Notes under the pieces: generated by a model
The model's input: the letters and a program-made list of their open reading frames with translations, nothing else
What the model was told of the DNA's origin: nothing
Database searches by the model: none
Program-made: the position numbers and the translations under genes
Source: Richelia sinica FACHB-800
Lineage (GTDB): Bacteria > Cyanobacteriota > Cyanobacteriia > Cyanobacteriales > Nostocaceae
Direction: 5' to 3'
Assembly: GCF_014698825.1 (NCBI RefSeq)
Contig: NZ_JACJTT010000001.1
Location: forward strand, 62,001-126,000
DNA: 64,000 nt
Part shown: piece after piece, positions 9,410 to 18,763 of the stretch
How positions within the stretch are numbered: the first letter of the stretch is position 1
Layout of the letters: every line of letters starts with the position of its first letter

Positions 9410-9958
9410 ATGTTCGGCGGACTTTCTTTGGGAACTTTGGGTTTAACAGTTGGTAGCATTCTCACACTTGTAGGCTTTGTCGCCTATGCTACTAACAACG
9501 CTACCCTCAATCTTGTGGGCTTTTTTTATGGTTTTCCTCTGTTATTAGGGGGGTTAGCACTCAAAGCTAATGAACTGAAGCCAATACCCTTCAGCCAACC
9601 TACCACACCATCTATCTTGGCATTGAGACAGCAGCAAGCCACAATCACTCAAAATAAAATCCGTAAGGACATTACGCGCTATTGTTATGGTCAAAAGGCA
9701 CATTTAGACCGGGCCTTAGAGTATCTAGGCTTAAGTCCTAGTGACGAAGAAAGACCTGTAGTCACTGGTCTGCGAGAAATAGAAGTCAATGGGGCCTATG
9801 CTTTGGTCTTAGAATTTGATTCTCCCGACCTACCCCTAGCTGTTTGGCTGGATAAACAGGAGAAAATGACTAAATATTTTGCACCTGGATTAGAAGTTAA
9901 AATTTCTCAGCCTGATGAAAATAAAATTGAACTGACGTTAATTACAGTTCCAGGTTAG
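9410..9958 (+). CDS. DUF2854 family membrane protein, 182 aa
   Basis: Two hydrophobic helices lie at the N-terminus (about residues 10-27 and 31-48), followed by a soluble domain of about 125 residues. The signature block RYCYGQKAHLDRALEYLGLSPSDEERP belongs to the DUF2854 family, which I know only from cyanobacteria and plant plastids. The C-terminal part is a mixed alpha/beta domain with an acidic, strand-forming tail. The function is not established. Location is probably thylakoid or plasma membrane with the soluble domain in the cytoplasm. The ATG at 9410 is the only good start. Confidence 0.8.
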   Translation: MFGGLSLGTLGLTVGSILTLVGFVAYATNNATLNLVGFFYGFPLLLGGLALKANELKPIPFSQPTTPSILALRQQQATITQNKIRKDITRYCYGQKAHLDRALEYLGLSPSDEERPVVTGLREIEVNGAYALVLEFDSPDLPLAVWLDKQEKMTKYFAPGLEVKISQPDENKIELTLITVPG

Positions 9959-10185
9959 TAATTAGGGATGACTGAAAACAGATAAAATTTTCATTCCGTC
10001 AAACTGTCAGTTAGAGAACAGGGGATATAACTACCAGTCTTCAGTTTTGAGGCTATTAATTTCTATAGTCTGCCATCCATTGATAACATTCATTCCATCA
10101 GGTAGAAGGCAGGGATATACTATTCCCTGTTCTCTGCTATCATGGATATTTCCTAATAGAAAATTTCCCTACCATCAATATACTC
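9959..10185. repeat. Long-range inverted repeat in a convergent intergenic region
   Basis: AGAGAACAGGG (10013-10023) is perfectly inverted at 10125-10135 (CCCTGTTCTCT), 101 bp apart, between the convergent DUF2854 and CRR7 genes. It may be a degenerate MITE or a folded 3' region. There is no U-tract suggesting a terminator. Confidence 0.4.
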
Positions 10186-10446
10186 TTATTTTTCTAACCT
10201 GACTGCGTACCATTCTAAATATTGACCTGGGCCAACATCTAATTCACAACTGGTATCCAGTAAATATTGTGCTTGTTCTGCAACTGTGGTAAATCTCTGC
10301 ACGTCCGGTGGTAAGTCATTTTCAGGTAGTTTTCCTAGAACTTCTTGCAATTTTTCCAGTAACTCTGATGCCGTGAAAAATTGCTCTGGTTGATTGGTTT
10401 CGAGGACAACAAAGTAATCTTGTTGATACATTAATGGATCTGGCAT
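10186..10446 (-). CDS. CRR7-like protein (chlororespiratory reduction 7 family), 86 aa
   Basis: The sequence MPDPLMYQQDYFVVLE at the N-terminus, the TASELLEKL helix and the C-terminal TSCELDVGPGQYLEWYAVRLEK-type block (about residues 62-86) match my memory of the CRR7 family. CRR7 in plants is needed for the chloroplast NDH complex that drives cyclic electron flow around photosystem I, and the cyanobacterial role is less clear. The frame is open upstream to a TTG at 10545, but that extra N-terminus lies partly inside the dispersed repeat at 10531-10658, so the ATG at 10446 is the likely start. No signal or membrane segment. Confidence 0.7.
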   Translation of the reverse strand: MPDPLMYQQDYFVVLETNQPEQFFTASELLEKLQEVLGKLPENDLPPDVQRFTTVAEQAQYLLDTSCELDVGPGQYLEWYAVRLEK

Positions 10447-10530
10447 TGGTAATTTTTCCCAATCATTGACAAAATATTGGATTAAGTAGGTCAGATTAGT
10501 TAAATATAAAATGTCATTGTGTTGGCTAAG

Positions 10531-10658
10531 TAGAGCCGTAGACAAGGCAATTATGACATTAACTACAACTAAAACTTAGACACCCAAGAGCTTTTAGCAC
10601 TGTCACCGTTCGACTGACACGGTAGTCGAAACTCACGTTAAGCCTATCACCTGGTATA
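10531..10658 (-). repeat. Dispersed MITE-like repeat, copy C
   Basis: It reads in the opposite orientation to copies A and B. It begins TAGAGCCGTAGACAAGG, passes GCTTTTAGCACTGTCACC and ends CACCTGGTATA. About 35 bp of extra sequence is inserted near 10607-10645, including a perfect hairpin TTCGACT-N8-AGTCGAA. The element sits upstream of the CRR7 gene and reaches into its spurious N-terminal extension. Confidence 0.65.
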
Positions 10659-11001
10659 TGTTGTTAGCCCCGTGAAAACCAGGGAAACTAAGCAATTCCC
10701 ATAACTGCATTTTACTGTTTTCAATGTAGACCTACTTACCCATAAAATTCCTTTCCGAGAAAACAATGAATTTTTGCATTTTCCATCAAAAATTATAGCA
10801 AATTTAGTCAATATTATTGAGTCAGGAGAATACAACTATACAAAAGATACTAAGTGTGAATATGGATGTACAATATGTAAATAAATTTGGTTAACTAGAT
10901 TGCACGTCAAAAATACTTTTGCGCTCATCCCCCTTGACTACCTGTAGATATAATTTTGCCTATCTTCAGCCCATACTCTCGTTTTCTGTGGAATAAAATT
11001 C
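10659..11001. other. Intergenic gap before the diguanylate cyclase
   Basis: No gene is credible here: a 62-codon minus-strand open frame at 10647-10835 has no family resemblance and overlaps the repeat. The stretch is AT-rich and should hold the promoter of the GGDEF gene, but I see no clear -10/-35 pair or operator. Confidence 0.4.
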
Positions 11002-12030
11002 ATGTCCGTCATAAGCCGATTTCCATTTTCCCAGCAACCCCCTCTTATTTTGGTGGCTGATGATGACAAAACGATGCTAATGCTGATGCGTGAAGCTATG
11101 GAGCAAGAGGGATATCGTGTGGTGACGGTTTCTGATGGTCAACAATGTCTAGATGCCTACAGTGCTATCAAACCAGATATCGTGTTGTTAGATGCCATCA
11201 TGCCACAGATAGATGGCTTTAGCTGCTGTCAGCAATTGCTGCAAATAGCTAGAAATAATTTAATTTCGGCTTTAGCTAGTCTGGACAGTGACCCGGCATT
11301 AAGCAACACTATTATTTCTCAACTTTGGGATCGGACTCCTATATTGATGATCAGCAGTGCAGATGATGAAGAGTCCATCAACCGTGCTTTTGAGGCTGGT
11401 GCAACTGACTACATTCTCAAACCAGTGCATTGGGCAATTTTGCGCCATCGGTTACGAAGGTTGTTGCAACAGGGGCAGGTTTGCAAACAATTGGAGGCGG
11501 CAAATCAAGCTTTACAACAATTAGCTAATGTGGATGCTTTAACTGGCTTGGCTAATCGTCGTCGGTTTGATGATTATCTTAATACCCAGTGGATCAATTT
11601 AGCACAGTTAGAGTTACCTTTATCGTTGATTTTATGTGATATTGATTATTTTAAACTTTACAATGACAAGTATGGTCATCCAGCTGGTGATGTTTGTCTA
11701 CAAGCTGTAGGTGCTGTTTTAAATCAAAATGCCCAAAAAAATCAGGATTTAGTTGCTCGTTACGGTGGAGAAGAATTTGCGGTGATTATGCCTAATACCC
11801 ATGCTCCTGGGGCTGTCCATGTGGCTAAGGGTATGCAAATGGGAGTGAAAGATTTGCAAATTATTCATCATGGATCTGCTATTAGTGATTATGTCACTTT
11901 GAGTATGGGAGTTGCTACTGTTATTCCTAGTTGGAATAGTACACCCCTAGATTTAATTGTGGCGGCAGATAATGCTTTATACGAAGCTAAAGCCCAGGGA
12001 AGAGATTGCATTATTTCGGTGCAGCAGTGA
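11002..12030 (+). CDS. Response regulator with GGDEF domain (diguanylate cyclase), 342 aa
   Basis: This is a receiver-GGDEF protein that would make cyclic di-GMP when phosphorylated. The receiver (about residues 14-155) has the acidic pair in LVADDDKTM, phospho-acceptor Asp64 in VLLDAIMPQIDGF and Lys in YILKPVHW. It carries an unusual insertion of roughly 25 residues (about 78-102) between the phosphorylation loop and beta-strand 4. The GGDEF domain (about 170-342) has an intact active site GGEEF at residues 255-259 (RYGGEEFAVIMP) and substrate-site residues in DIDYFKLYNDKYGH. An RxxD inhibitory site is not evident before it. It converges with sasA 50 bp away. Confidence 0.93.
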   Translation: MSVISRFPFSQQPPLILVADDDKTMLMLMREAMEQEGYRVVTVSDGQQCLDAYSAIKPDIVLLDAIMPQIDGFSCCQQLLQIARNNLISALASLDSDPALSNTIISQLWDRTPILMISSADDEESINRAFEAGATDYILKPVHWAILRHRLRRLLQQGQVCKQLEAANQALQQLANVDALTGLANRRRFDDYLNTQWINLAQLELPLSLILCDIDYFKLYNDKYGHPAGDVCLQAVGAVLNQNAQKNQDLVARYGGEEFAVIMPNTHAPGAVHVAKGMQMGVKDLQIIHHGSAISDYVTLSMGVATVIPSWNSTPLDLIVAADNALYEAKAQGRDCIISVQQ

Positions 12031-12081
12031 GGAAGATGGCTAGGCCAGGTTGCCCTATCAGGAACTTACCCGCTAAGGGGG

Positions 12082-13269
12082 CTAAGAGGGATAAACTGGT
12101 AATGTAAAATGGAACCATGCGCCACCGTTAGGACTAGTGTCTACCCAAATTTGACCGTAGTGGGCGCGAATAATTCTTTGACATAAGCAAAGTCCAATTC
12201 CGTATCCTTCTGTACCTTCGTCTCGTTGCAAGCGGAAATGATTTTCAAAGATGCGATCGCGATTTTCTTCGGGAATGCCAGGGCCAGTATCACCAATGCT
12301 AAATTGTACTTTTTGGGTGGTGCGGTGGAGGGCAGAAATACTGATTTTTCCCCCGACTGGTGTATATTTAATGGCGTTGTCTAATAAATTGACGATGACT
12401 TGACGGATGCGTTCTGGGTCAGCGTAGACATAGGGTAAGTCTTGGGGAATATCTTTTTCTATCTTTTGAAATTTGGTAGTGTAGCGATCGCACAGTTCAT
12501 CTAATACATCTAAGCAAAGTTGACTTAGTTCTAGTTTTTGGGGAGTTATGGGAAACTCAGTATCTTTACCTCTCCCTACTTGCAATAAGTCCGCAATCAT
12601 GCGATCAATTAGCTTGGTTTGTGACCTGGCTTGTTTTAATAAATGTACTGTCATAGCGGGCTTGAGGCGCTGAAATGCTCCGCTATCTGGATTATAGTTA
12701 GATTGCAAAGTTTCTATGGCAATGGCCACTGCTGTGAGGGGATTGCGGAGGTCATGGGCCAGCATGGCAATTACCCGGTCTTTAAATTGTAGCTGTTCGT
12801 AAAGCTTTTCTTTTTCCTGTTTGAGGTGAAATATTTCATCGGAAAGTTTGATTAATTCCGCAGAAACGGCCACAGAATGAATTGTAGAGTTGGGAGATGC
12901 CACTCCTCTATTCTCATCTATACTGTCTTGTAAGTCTTCCTGTAACTTTAAGAACGTGTCTACAGCTGCTTGCCACCGAGGCCACCAGTTTTTTACTTGG
13001 CCAATAATATTGCTACCAGCAATAATTTGTTGTGGTGCTGGGTGAATTTTCACTAAGGCAGGTGTAGCTACTAATTTAAAGTGTTCGGCTAAATAGGGTT
13101 GTTGTCCAACATCGATAATTTGAAGTTCAAAACTATACTCAGCCTCTAGCTCTCTGAGGTAAGCACGGATACGCTGTACTTGCTGTCGGGACTTAGGTCG
13201 TCCATCAACAAACAACAATAGCTGGAGTGGGGCCTCAGACGAAAGCGGCTGATCGTGGGAAACTTGCAT
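12082..13269 (-). CDS. sasA: Circadian input/output histidine kinase SasA
   Basis: SasA binds the KaiC oscillator and passes timing to the response regulator RpaA by phosphotransfer. The N-terminal domain (about residues 10-95) is thioredoxin/KaiB-like ([19 protein letters not shown], then a [11 protein letters not shown] strand with cis-Pro). It is followed by a linker, a HisKA domain with His172 in [13 protein letters not shown], and a HATPase_c domain with N-box [10 protein letters not shown] and the boxes GDTGPGIP and [10 protein letters not shown]. Both the KaiB-like domain and kinase core are intact. The frame opens at TTG 13296, but ATG 13269 ([10 protein letters not shown]) is the probable start. 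No kai genes lie in the window. Confidence 0.94.
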   Translation of the reverse strand: MQVSHDQPLSSEAPLQLLLFVDGRPKSRQQVQRIRAYLRELEAEYSFELQIIDVGQQPYLAEHFKLVATPALVKIHPAPQQIIAGSNIIGQVKNWWPRWQAAVDTFLKLQEDLQDSIDENRGVASPNSTIHSVAVSAELIKLSDEIFHLKQEKEKLYEQLQFKDRVIAMLAHDLRNPLTAVAIAIETLQSNYNPDSGAFQRLKPAMTVHLLKQARSQTKLIDRMIADLLQVGRGKDTEFPITPQKLELSQLCLDVLDELCDRYTTKFQKIEKDIPQDLPYVYADPERIRQVIVNLLDNAIKYTPVGGKISISALHRTTQKVQFSIGDTGPGIPEENRDRIFENHFRLQRDEGTEGYGIGLCLCQRIIRAHYGQIWVDTSPNGGAWFHFTLPVYPS

Positions 13270-13412
13270 GTAATCGTGTTTCAGCACTGGTAACAACCTG
13301 ACAACGCTTTACAGAAAGTAAAATAGACTGACGGTTGTTGATGGTCGTTGTTTTTTCCAATTTAATATCTATTTTAGATTTTTCCTACTCTTATCCAGTT
13401 TGGTTTTTGAAG

Positions 13413-14921
13413 ATGAAACGAGTATTTTTAGGATTTTTGGCCTCATTAACGTTCACTTCCATAACTGATAGCTCTCTGGCTGAGGAATACCCATTATTTC
13501 CCCGTCAGAGTCTAAAACTGGCTGTAGATAGAGATGAACTATTTTATACCATAGCTAGTCAGTTAGTACAGCAGCAGATCAATTTAGTGGCTCGCTTTGA
13601 ACAAGCATTGAATGACCCAAATCCCAATCCCATGAGGATTGTCCGTGGACAGTTGACTAATCAGGCGATCGCTGTTGATAATTTCCTGATGCGTCGGTAC
13701 TCCAGCCCAAAAACTTTATGTACAAACGACGGCAATTTTTCCCAGCAGTCACCTTTACCTGTGCAATTAGATGAGTCAAAAGCCAAAATTTACTGCTCGT
13801 TGCACGCTGCTAACCAGAATTTATTAAAACTTCGCCCAGTCATTGACCGACTTTTATCACGGCGTGGTGAGTTAGCCTTAGTACGGGAGCTACCTTTGGT
13901 ATCTGGAGAGCGACAATTAGATCCTGTCCTCACCATTGCACCAGTACAGCGTCCTGATCTGGGTCAACCTTCCACACCCTTTTTAGGCAGGGAACCTAAT
14001 TTAACTACTTCCTCCTTTCCAGTGGTTGGTAGAACTGCAAAAACAGCTATAGCAAATTATGTACCGCCTCTGCAACCTGCCATCACCCCACCAGAGGATG
14101 CACTGACTATTCTTAAAACTGCTAATCAAATTTTGACTACAGTTCAAGCAGCGTTTGCGTCAGAAACTCGATTTATTAATACTCAGGAAACTAACACTAC
14201 ACTTGATCAGTTTGCTTACGACATAGATTCCCACGACAGACAAGTACACGCACAATTTTTGGAGTTGCCTCACACAGGCATTTTCCGAGTTCTTCCTGAT
14301 TCAGCTTACCGTCGTCAGCCGAATAATCTTGAAAATCGATTAAAAGCAAGTGTTGGTGTTCGCTATCCGTTTCCCTCTGTGGGTAAGTCTGAAGGAGAGC
14401 TTAACCCTAGTCTAGCACTTGTCATTGTGGGCGATCGCTTCCAGTTGGTAAATTCGGGTGTAAATTACGGTTTTCTTACAAATGTCGGTGATGTGCCCTT
14501 AGAAAAGCTAGATCAGCAACTGGTGGGGGTGTCTCCGCAGATACGGGAGTTTTTCTTCAACTACCAACCACCCCAACAGTTAGAAGCCTTACAGGTAGAC
14601 AGAAGAAGGTTTATTACAGGCAAAAACCAAAACTGGAACCAAGGGCAAATATTGTTAGCCAGCGCCCCAGTGGCATTAAATCATACTTATTTAGTGCGAT
14701 CGCTACAATTTCAACTGCCAGAAATTATTTTGCATCGTCAACCAGTCTACCGCCAAAATAGCCGTGCTAGGCAGCAATTAGGACTCGTCCCTAGTAGTGA
14801 TACCATAATTGCCTTTCGACCTGTCCGTCGTCGTTTAGATGGCAGCTACACCATTCTTTGGCGAGTCATTCACAACCTACCAGCACCCCAAATCGAAGAT
14901 TTAGAAAAATATGTGCAGTAA
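13413..14921 (+). CDS. Conserved hypothetical exported protein, 502 aa
   Basis: A signal peptide (MKRVFLGFLASLTFTS..., residues 1-23) ends before an EEYPLFP mature start. The mature protein is long, with two cysteines near residues 105-130 (LCTNDG and KIYCSLH) that could pair, and a C-terminal domain rich in strands. I do not recognise a family. The frame extends back to TTG 13335, but ATG 13413 places the signal peptide at the N-terminus. An SLH lipoprotein follows about 65 bp downstream on the same strand, so the pair may form an envelope-protein operon. Confidence 0.65.
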   Translation: MKRVFLGFLASLTFTSITDSSLAEEYPLFPRQSLKLAVDRDELFYTIASQLVQQQINLVARFEQALNDPNPNPMRIVRGQLTNQAIAVDNFLMRRYSSPKTLCTNDGNFSQQSPLPVQLDESKAKIYCSLHAANQNLLKLRPVIDRLLSRRGELALVRELPLVSGERQLDPVLTIAPVQRPDLGQPSTPFLGREPNLTTSSFPVVGRTAKTAIANYVPPLQPAITPPEDALTILKTANQILTTVQAAFASETRFINTQETNTTLDQFAYDIDSHDRQVHAQFLELPHTGIFRVLPDSAYRRQPNNLENRLKASVGVRYPFPSVGKSEGELNPSLALVIVGDRFQLVNSGVNYGFLTNVGDVPLEKLDQQLVGVSPQIREFFFNYQPPQQLEALQVDRRRFITGKNQNWNQGQILLASAPVALNHTYLVRSLQFQLPEIILHRQPVYRQNSRARQQLGLVPSSDTIIAFRPVRRRLDGSYTILWRVIHNLPAPQIEDLEKYVQ

Positions 14922-14985
14922 ATTTTGAAAATTGAGTTAGTCAACAGTGCTAGGTTAGGAATTGACGATAGATTTGTAACTTCCT

Positions 14986-16305
14986 GTGCTGTCCTCTAAC
15001 CGTTCATTTTTCCTTGGCTTAGTGGTTGTAATTTCTGGCCTTACAGCCTGTTCTAATAGTCCATCGGCGAAAAATTTAGAGCAGTCTTTAGCCGCAGACC
15101 CCAGGCTACAAAACAACTCTCAAATCTTGGGGACAAATGCTCAACCCACTCCCACCAAATCATCTACAGTTCAACTCCCGACGGACTTTCCTCCAGAGAT
15201 ACCCCTTTATGCCAATGCTCAACTAACGGCAGTTCAACCTGCTAGCGGTTCCGAAAATCGAGCTTCCACCCAGTGGCAAAGTTCTGATCCCAGCAACTTT
15301 ATTGCTAACTTTTATCGTAATCAATTTAAAACCAACAACTGGCAGATTGTGGAACAGCCTACAGATGATGTGGGTGGTACTTTTGTCGCGCGACGCAATG
15401 ATTTAGAAGTCAAAGTCAACATCAAACCCCAATCTGTCACTACAGGTGCTGCAAATCAACCACAAACTTCCACAGAATTACAAATTGAATACTCAACCAG
15501 TGGCAATCTCAATGCTAGTAATTCTCCCCAACCAGGAGACCCCCAATTTATTGGCCCAGTACAACCCAAAACTAATGTAGCTGCCCAGCCCCAAAACTCC
15601 ACTGTCAAACCGACATTTTTCTCTGACCTGAATAAATTAACACCCCAGTGGCAACAACATATTCAAGATTTAGCAGCCTTGGGTGTCTTAACCACGGAAA
15701 CAAATATCAATAAAAGTAACTCTAGTTCTGCTACCAACCAGTTTGAACCCGGTAAAATTGTTACCCGACGAGAATTTGCCCGGTGGTTAGTGGCTGCTAA
15801 TAATGCCATGTATGCTAACAACCCAGCGAAACAAATTCGCTTGGCATCAGAAACTAATCAACCCACCTTTAAAGATGTCCCTGCTACAGATGGGGACTTT
15901 CCAGCTATTCAAGGATTAGCAGAAGCTGGTTTAATTCCTAGTGCTTTATCAGGAGATGCCACCGCTGTGTTATTTCGTCCTGATGCTCCTTTAACCAGGG
16001 AACAGTTAATACTGTGGAAACTGCCCTTAGATACTCGTCAAGCCTTACCAAATGCCAATTTAGAAGCGGTGAAACAAACCTGGGGTTTTCAAGATGCAGA
16101 AAAAATTGACCCCAAAGTCTTAAGAGCAATATTCGCTGACTATCAAAATGCTGAACAGGCAAACATCAGGAGAGTTTTTGGCTATACCACTCTGTTACAA
16201 CCGAAAAAGCCTGTAACTCGTGGAGAAGCTGCCATTAGTTTGTGGTATTTCGGTACTCAAGGGGAGGGAATATCTGCCACTGAGGCATTGAAACTCAAGA
16301 GTTAA
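14986..16305 (+). CDS. SLH-domain lipoprotein, 439 aa
   Basis: The N-terminus has a lipoprotein signal with lipobox SGLTAC (Cys22), so it should be lipid-anchored. Residues 25-210 are Pro/Gln/Asn-rich with a small domain around FPPEIPLYANAQL to VKVNIKPQ. Residues 215-430 hold surface-layer-homology modules, recognisable from VTRREFARWLVAANNAMY, PTFKDVPATDGDFPAIQGLAEAG, LTREQLILWKL and VTRGEAAISLWYFG. In cyanobacteria such modules usually bind peptidoglycan-linked polysaccharide. The start is GTG at 14986, and no closer ATG fits the signal peptide. Confidence 0.85.
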   Translation: MLSSNRSFFLGLVVVISGLTACSNSPSAKNLEQSLAADPRLQNNSQILGTNAQPTPTKSSTVQLPTDFPPEIPLYANAQLTAVQPASGSENRASTQWQSSDPSNFIANFYRNQFKTNNWQIVEQPTDDVGGTFVARRNDLEVKVNIKPQSVTTGAANQPQTSTELQIEYSTSGNLNASNSPQPGDPQFIGPVQPKTNVAAQPQNSTVKPTFFSDLNKLTPQWQQHIQDLAALGVLTTETNINKSNSSSATNQFEPGKIVTRREFARWLVAANNAMYANNPAKQIRLASETNQPTFKDVPATDGDFPAIQGLAEAGLIPSALSGDATAVLFRPDAPLTREQLILWKLPLDTRQALPNANLEAVKQTWGFQDAEKIDPKVLRAIFADYQNAEQANIRRVFGYTTLLQPKKPVTRGEAAISLWYFGTQGEGISATEALKLKS

Positions 16306-16404
16306 CAAAACTAAATACCTAAATAAATCAGTAAATCTACTAATCGTGAGTAAAATAAGCGTATATTTGACTAATTAAATTTTGGAAATACTATTTTTCA
16401 TCCG

Positions 16405-17499
16405 ATGAAAAACCGTAATACCACCCAGGTTTCTCTTTCTTTTCCCACCAAAGTTTTAGCCGCAGGGGTTGTACTGGCTTCTTCATTCCTGCCTCTTTCT
16501 GCTTCAGCAGCCCAATTTTCAGGGATTTACTCCTTTGGTGATAGTTTGACGGATACAGGAAACGTATATAATGGTACGTTTGGTCAAATACCTCAGAGTC
16601 CTCCCTATGCCGATGGACGCTTCTCCAATGGTTTCATCTGGGTGGAATATTTGAGCCAGCAACTGGGTTTACAACCTACTTTATTTTCTGAGATACCTAT
16701 TAATCCTCAAGGTGTAAATTTTGCCGTTGGTGGTGCTGCAACTGGTCCAAACAATGCCCTTGTACCTAGTTCACAAACTGGACTACTCTCTCAAGTATGG
16801 GCTTTTGCTAATTTCAATCCGCAAGCTGACCCCAATGCCTTATATACTGTTTGGGCAGGGGCGAATGATTTGATTTATGTTAAGCCACAAGACTACGGCG
16901 ACATAAATCAAACAATATCTACCGCAGTGCAAAACCTAACTAGTGCCTTGGGTTTTTTAGGTGGATTAGGTGCTAAAAATTTGATGGTATTTAACCTGCC
17001 AGATTTGGGTAAGTTGCCAGTTGCTCAACTAGGTAATCGTAACCCTGCGGTCTTAAGTGCAGCAACCCAAGCTTATAACTCAGCTTTAGCAACAGCTTTG
17101 AATGGTTTTAGCCAAAACCCAGGTCTGAATATTATTTCCGTTGATACTTATTCCCTATTTAATCAGGCGATCGCCTCACCAGCATCATTTGGATTAACCA
17201 ACGTCACAGACCCTTGTTTAGATACAATTAATCAAACACTGTGCAGTAATCCCAACGAATATTTGTTTTGGGATTATTCTCACCCCGCTACAGGCGTGCA
17301 CAGGGTAATTGCTGGTGCAGCATTAGCCGCAATTCCTGAACCTTCTGTATTATTAGGAATGTTTGCCCTGGGGATTTTAACTACTACTGGGGTTGTGAAA
17401 AGGAAGAAACCATCATCAAAAGTGTCCAATCATCTGGCATCAAGATTGAAACATCAATCAACTCATGTGGAATTACGACCAACTATTTACCATAATTGA
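16405..17499 (+). CDS. SGNH/GDSL hydrolase with PEP-CTERM anchor, 364 aa
   Basis: This is a secreted esterase/lipase-type enzyme. After a signal peptide (about residues 12-36, ending SASAAQF) come the four SGNH blocks: FGDSLTDTGN (catalytic Ser), VNFAVGGAATG (Gly), WAGANDLIY (Asn) and WDYSHPATGVHR (Asp and His). The C-terminus has a PEP-CTERM sorting signal: AIPEPSVLLGMF, a hydrophobic helix and the basic cluster KRKK, recognised by an exosortase. Unusually, about 30 residues follow the basic cluster, and these overlap the start of the next gene by 35 bp. Substrate is unknown. Confidence 0.9.
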   Translation: MKNRNTTQVSLSFPTKVLAAGVVLASSFLPLSASAAQFSGIYSFGDSLTDTGNVYNGTFGQIPQSPPYADGRFSNGFIWVEYLSQQLGLQPTLFSEIPINPQGVNFAVGGAATGPNNALVPSSQTGLLSQVWAFANFNPQADPNALYTVWAGANDLIYVKPQDYGDINQTISTAVQNLTSALGFLGGLGAKNLMVFNLPDLGKLPVAQLGNRNPAVLSAATQAYNSALATALNGFSQNPGLNIISVDTYSLFNQAIASPASFGLTNVTDPCLDTINQTLCSNPNEYLFWDYSHPATGVHRVIAGAALAAIPEPSVLLGMFALGILTTTGVVKRKKPSSKVSNHLASRLKHQSTHVELRPTIYHN

Positions 17500-18508
17500 A
17501 GAACTAGTCATGCACCACTCTCCTAGTGGTGTAGAAACAGAGATAAATGAGTTTTTGTTGCAGCGATTTGCTGAATTGGGAGTAGAAGCATGGTGCGATC
17601 GCGCCGATAATATTATCGCCAAAATTCCCGGTCAAAATCCAGAGGGAGCGATCGCTATCACAGCCCACAAAGATGAAATTGGTGGTATTGTCAAAAGTAT
17701 TGGTGATGCAGGTCGTGTAGAGGTACGGAAGTTAGGTGGTTCCTATCCTTGGGTTTATGGTGAAGGAGTAGTTGACTTAATAGGAGACAACGAAACCATT
17801 AGTGGAATTCTCAGCTTTGGTTCTCGTCACGTTTCCCACGAATCACCCCAAAAGGCTCAACAAGAAGACACTCCAGTCAAATGGGAAAACGCCTGGATTG
17901 AAACCAAATTAACTATAGAAGAATTAGCAGGCGCAGGTATCAGACCAGGAACCAGAATGGTAGTTGGTAAACATCGGAAACGACCCCTGCGATTGAAAGA
18001 CCATATTGCCAGTTACACCCTAGATAATAAAGCTTCTGTAGCCATTCTTTTAGCACTAGCAGAAACCTTAAAACAGCCACTTGTTGATGTTTATTTAGTC
18101 GCCTCAGCCAAAGAAGAAGTAGGAGCAATTGGGGCTTTATTTTTCACCCAAAATCAGCGTCTAGATGCCTTAATTGCTTTAGAAATTTGTCCTCTTTCCA
18201 GCGAATATCCCATAGAAGACGGCAAGAATCCCGTGCTTCTTTATCAAGATGGTTATGGGATTTATGATGAATATTTAAATGGACAACTACGCCAGTCTGC
18301 TCAACAATTAGATATATCAGTGCAACTAGCCACCTTGAGCGGATTTGGTAGTGATGCTTCCATTGCTATGAAATTTGGTCATGTTGGCCGTGCAGCTTGT
18401 TTAGCCTTTCCCACTCAAAACACTCACGGCTATGAAATTGCTCATTTAGGCGCAATTGCTAACTGTATAGAGTTGTTAAAAGTCTTCTGTCAAAATAAAT
18501 TAGGGTAA
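17465..18508 (+). CDS. M42-family metallopeptidase, 347 aa
   Basis: This is a dinuclear-zinc aminopeptidase of the M42 family (FrvX/glutamyl-aminopeptidase/deblocking type), probably cytoplasmic. The metal and catalytic residues are visible in order: AHKDEIGG (His, Asp), YTLDNKASVA (bridging Asp), SAKEEVGAIGA (catalytic Glu and metal Glu), a later acidic ligand near ALEICPLSS, and HGYEIAHLGA (terminal His). Family length is normal. The ATG at 17465 begins inside the 3' end of the GDSL hydrolase gene (35-bp overlap, other frame), so translation may be coupled. Some M42 homologues were once called endoglucanase M. Confidence 0.92.
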   Translation: MWNYDQLFTIIEELVMHHSPSGVETEINEFLLQRFAELGVEAWCDRADNIIAKIPGQNPEGAIAITAHKDEIGGIVKSIGDAGRVEVRKLGGSYPWVYGEGVVDLIGDNETISGILSFGSRHVSHESPQKAQQEDTPVKWENAWIETKLTIEELAGAGIRPGTRMVVGKHRKRPLRLKDHIASYTLDNKASVAILLALAETLKQPLVDVYLVASAKEEVGAIGALFFTQNQRLDALIALEICPLSSEYPIEDGKNPVLLYQDGYGIYDEYLNGQLRQSAQQLDISVQLATLSGFGSDASIAMKFGHVGRAACLAFPTQNTHGYEIAHLGAIANCIELLKVFCQNKLG

Positions 18509-18763
18509 GTTGACTATTCTTCCATGTATTTTATTCAAAATTTTATAGATTGTTGATTCAGCAAAGTGTGAAACATGGAGTTTTTGTAAATTCCTTCTGT
18601 CACGCAAACAACATACAATAAATGGATATTTTTGAGCATAACAATAGAGTGGCTACAAACAAAATAGCACTTTATTACCATCGATTCGGGTTAATTTAAA
18701 GATAAAAATACCAAGTCAGCTGATTACTGACAAGGTATTTTCCATTAAGTAGAACGGATAATG

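Noticed and set aside
10647-10835. 62-codon minus-strand open frame upstream of the diguanylate cyclase
   Set aside because: It overlaps repeat copy C, has atypical composition and no family pattern; most likely chance.
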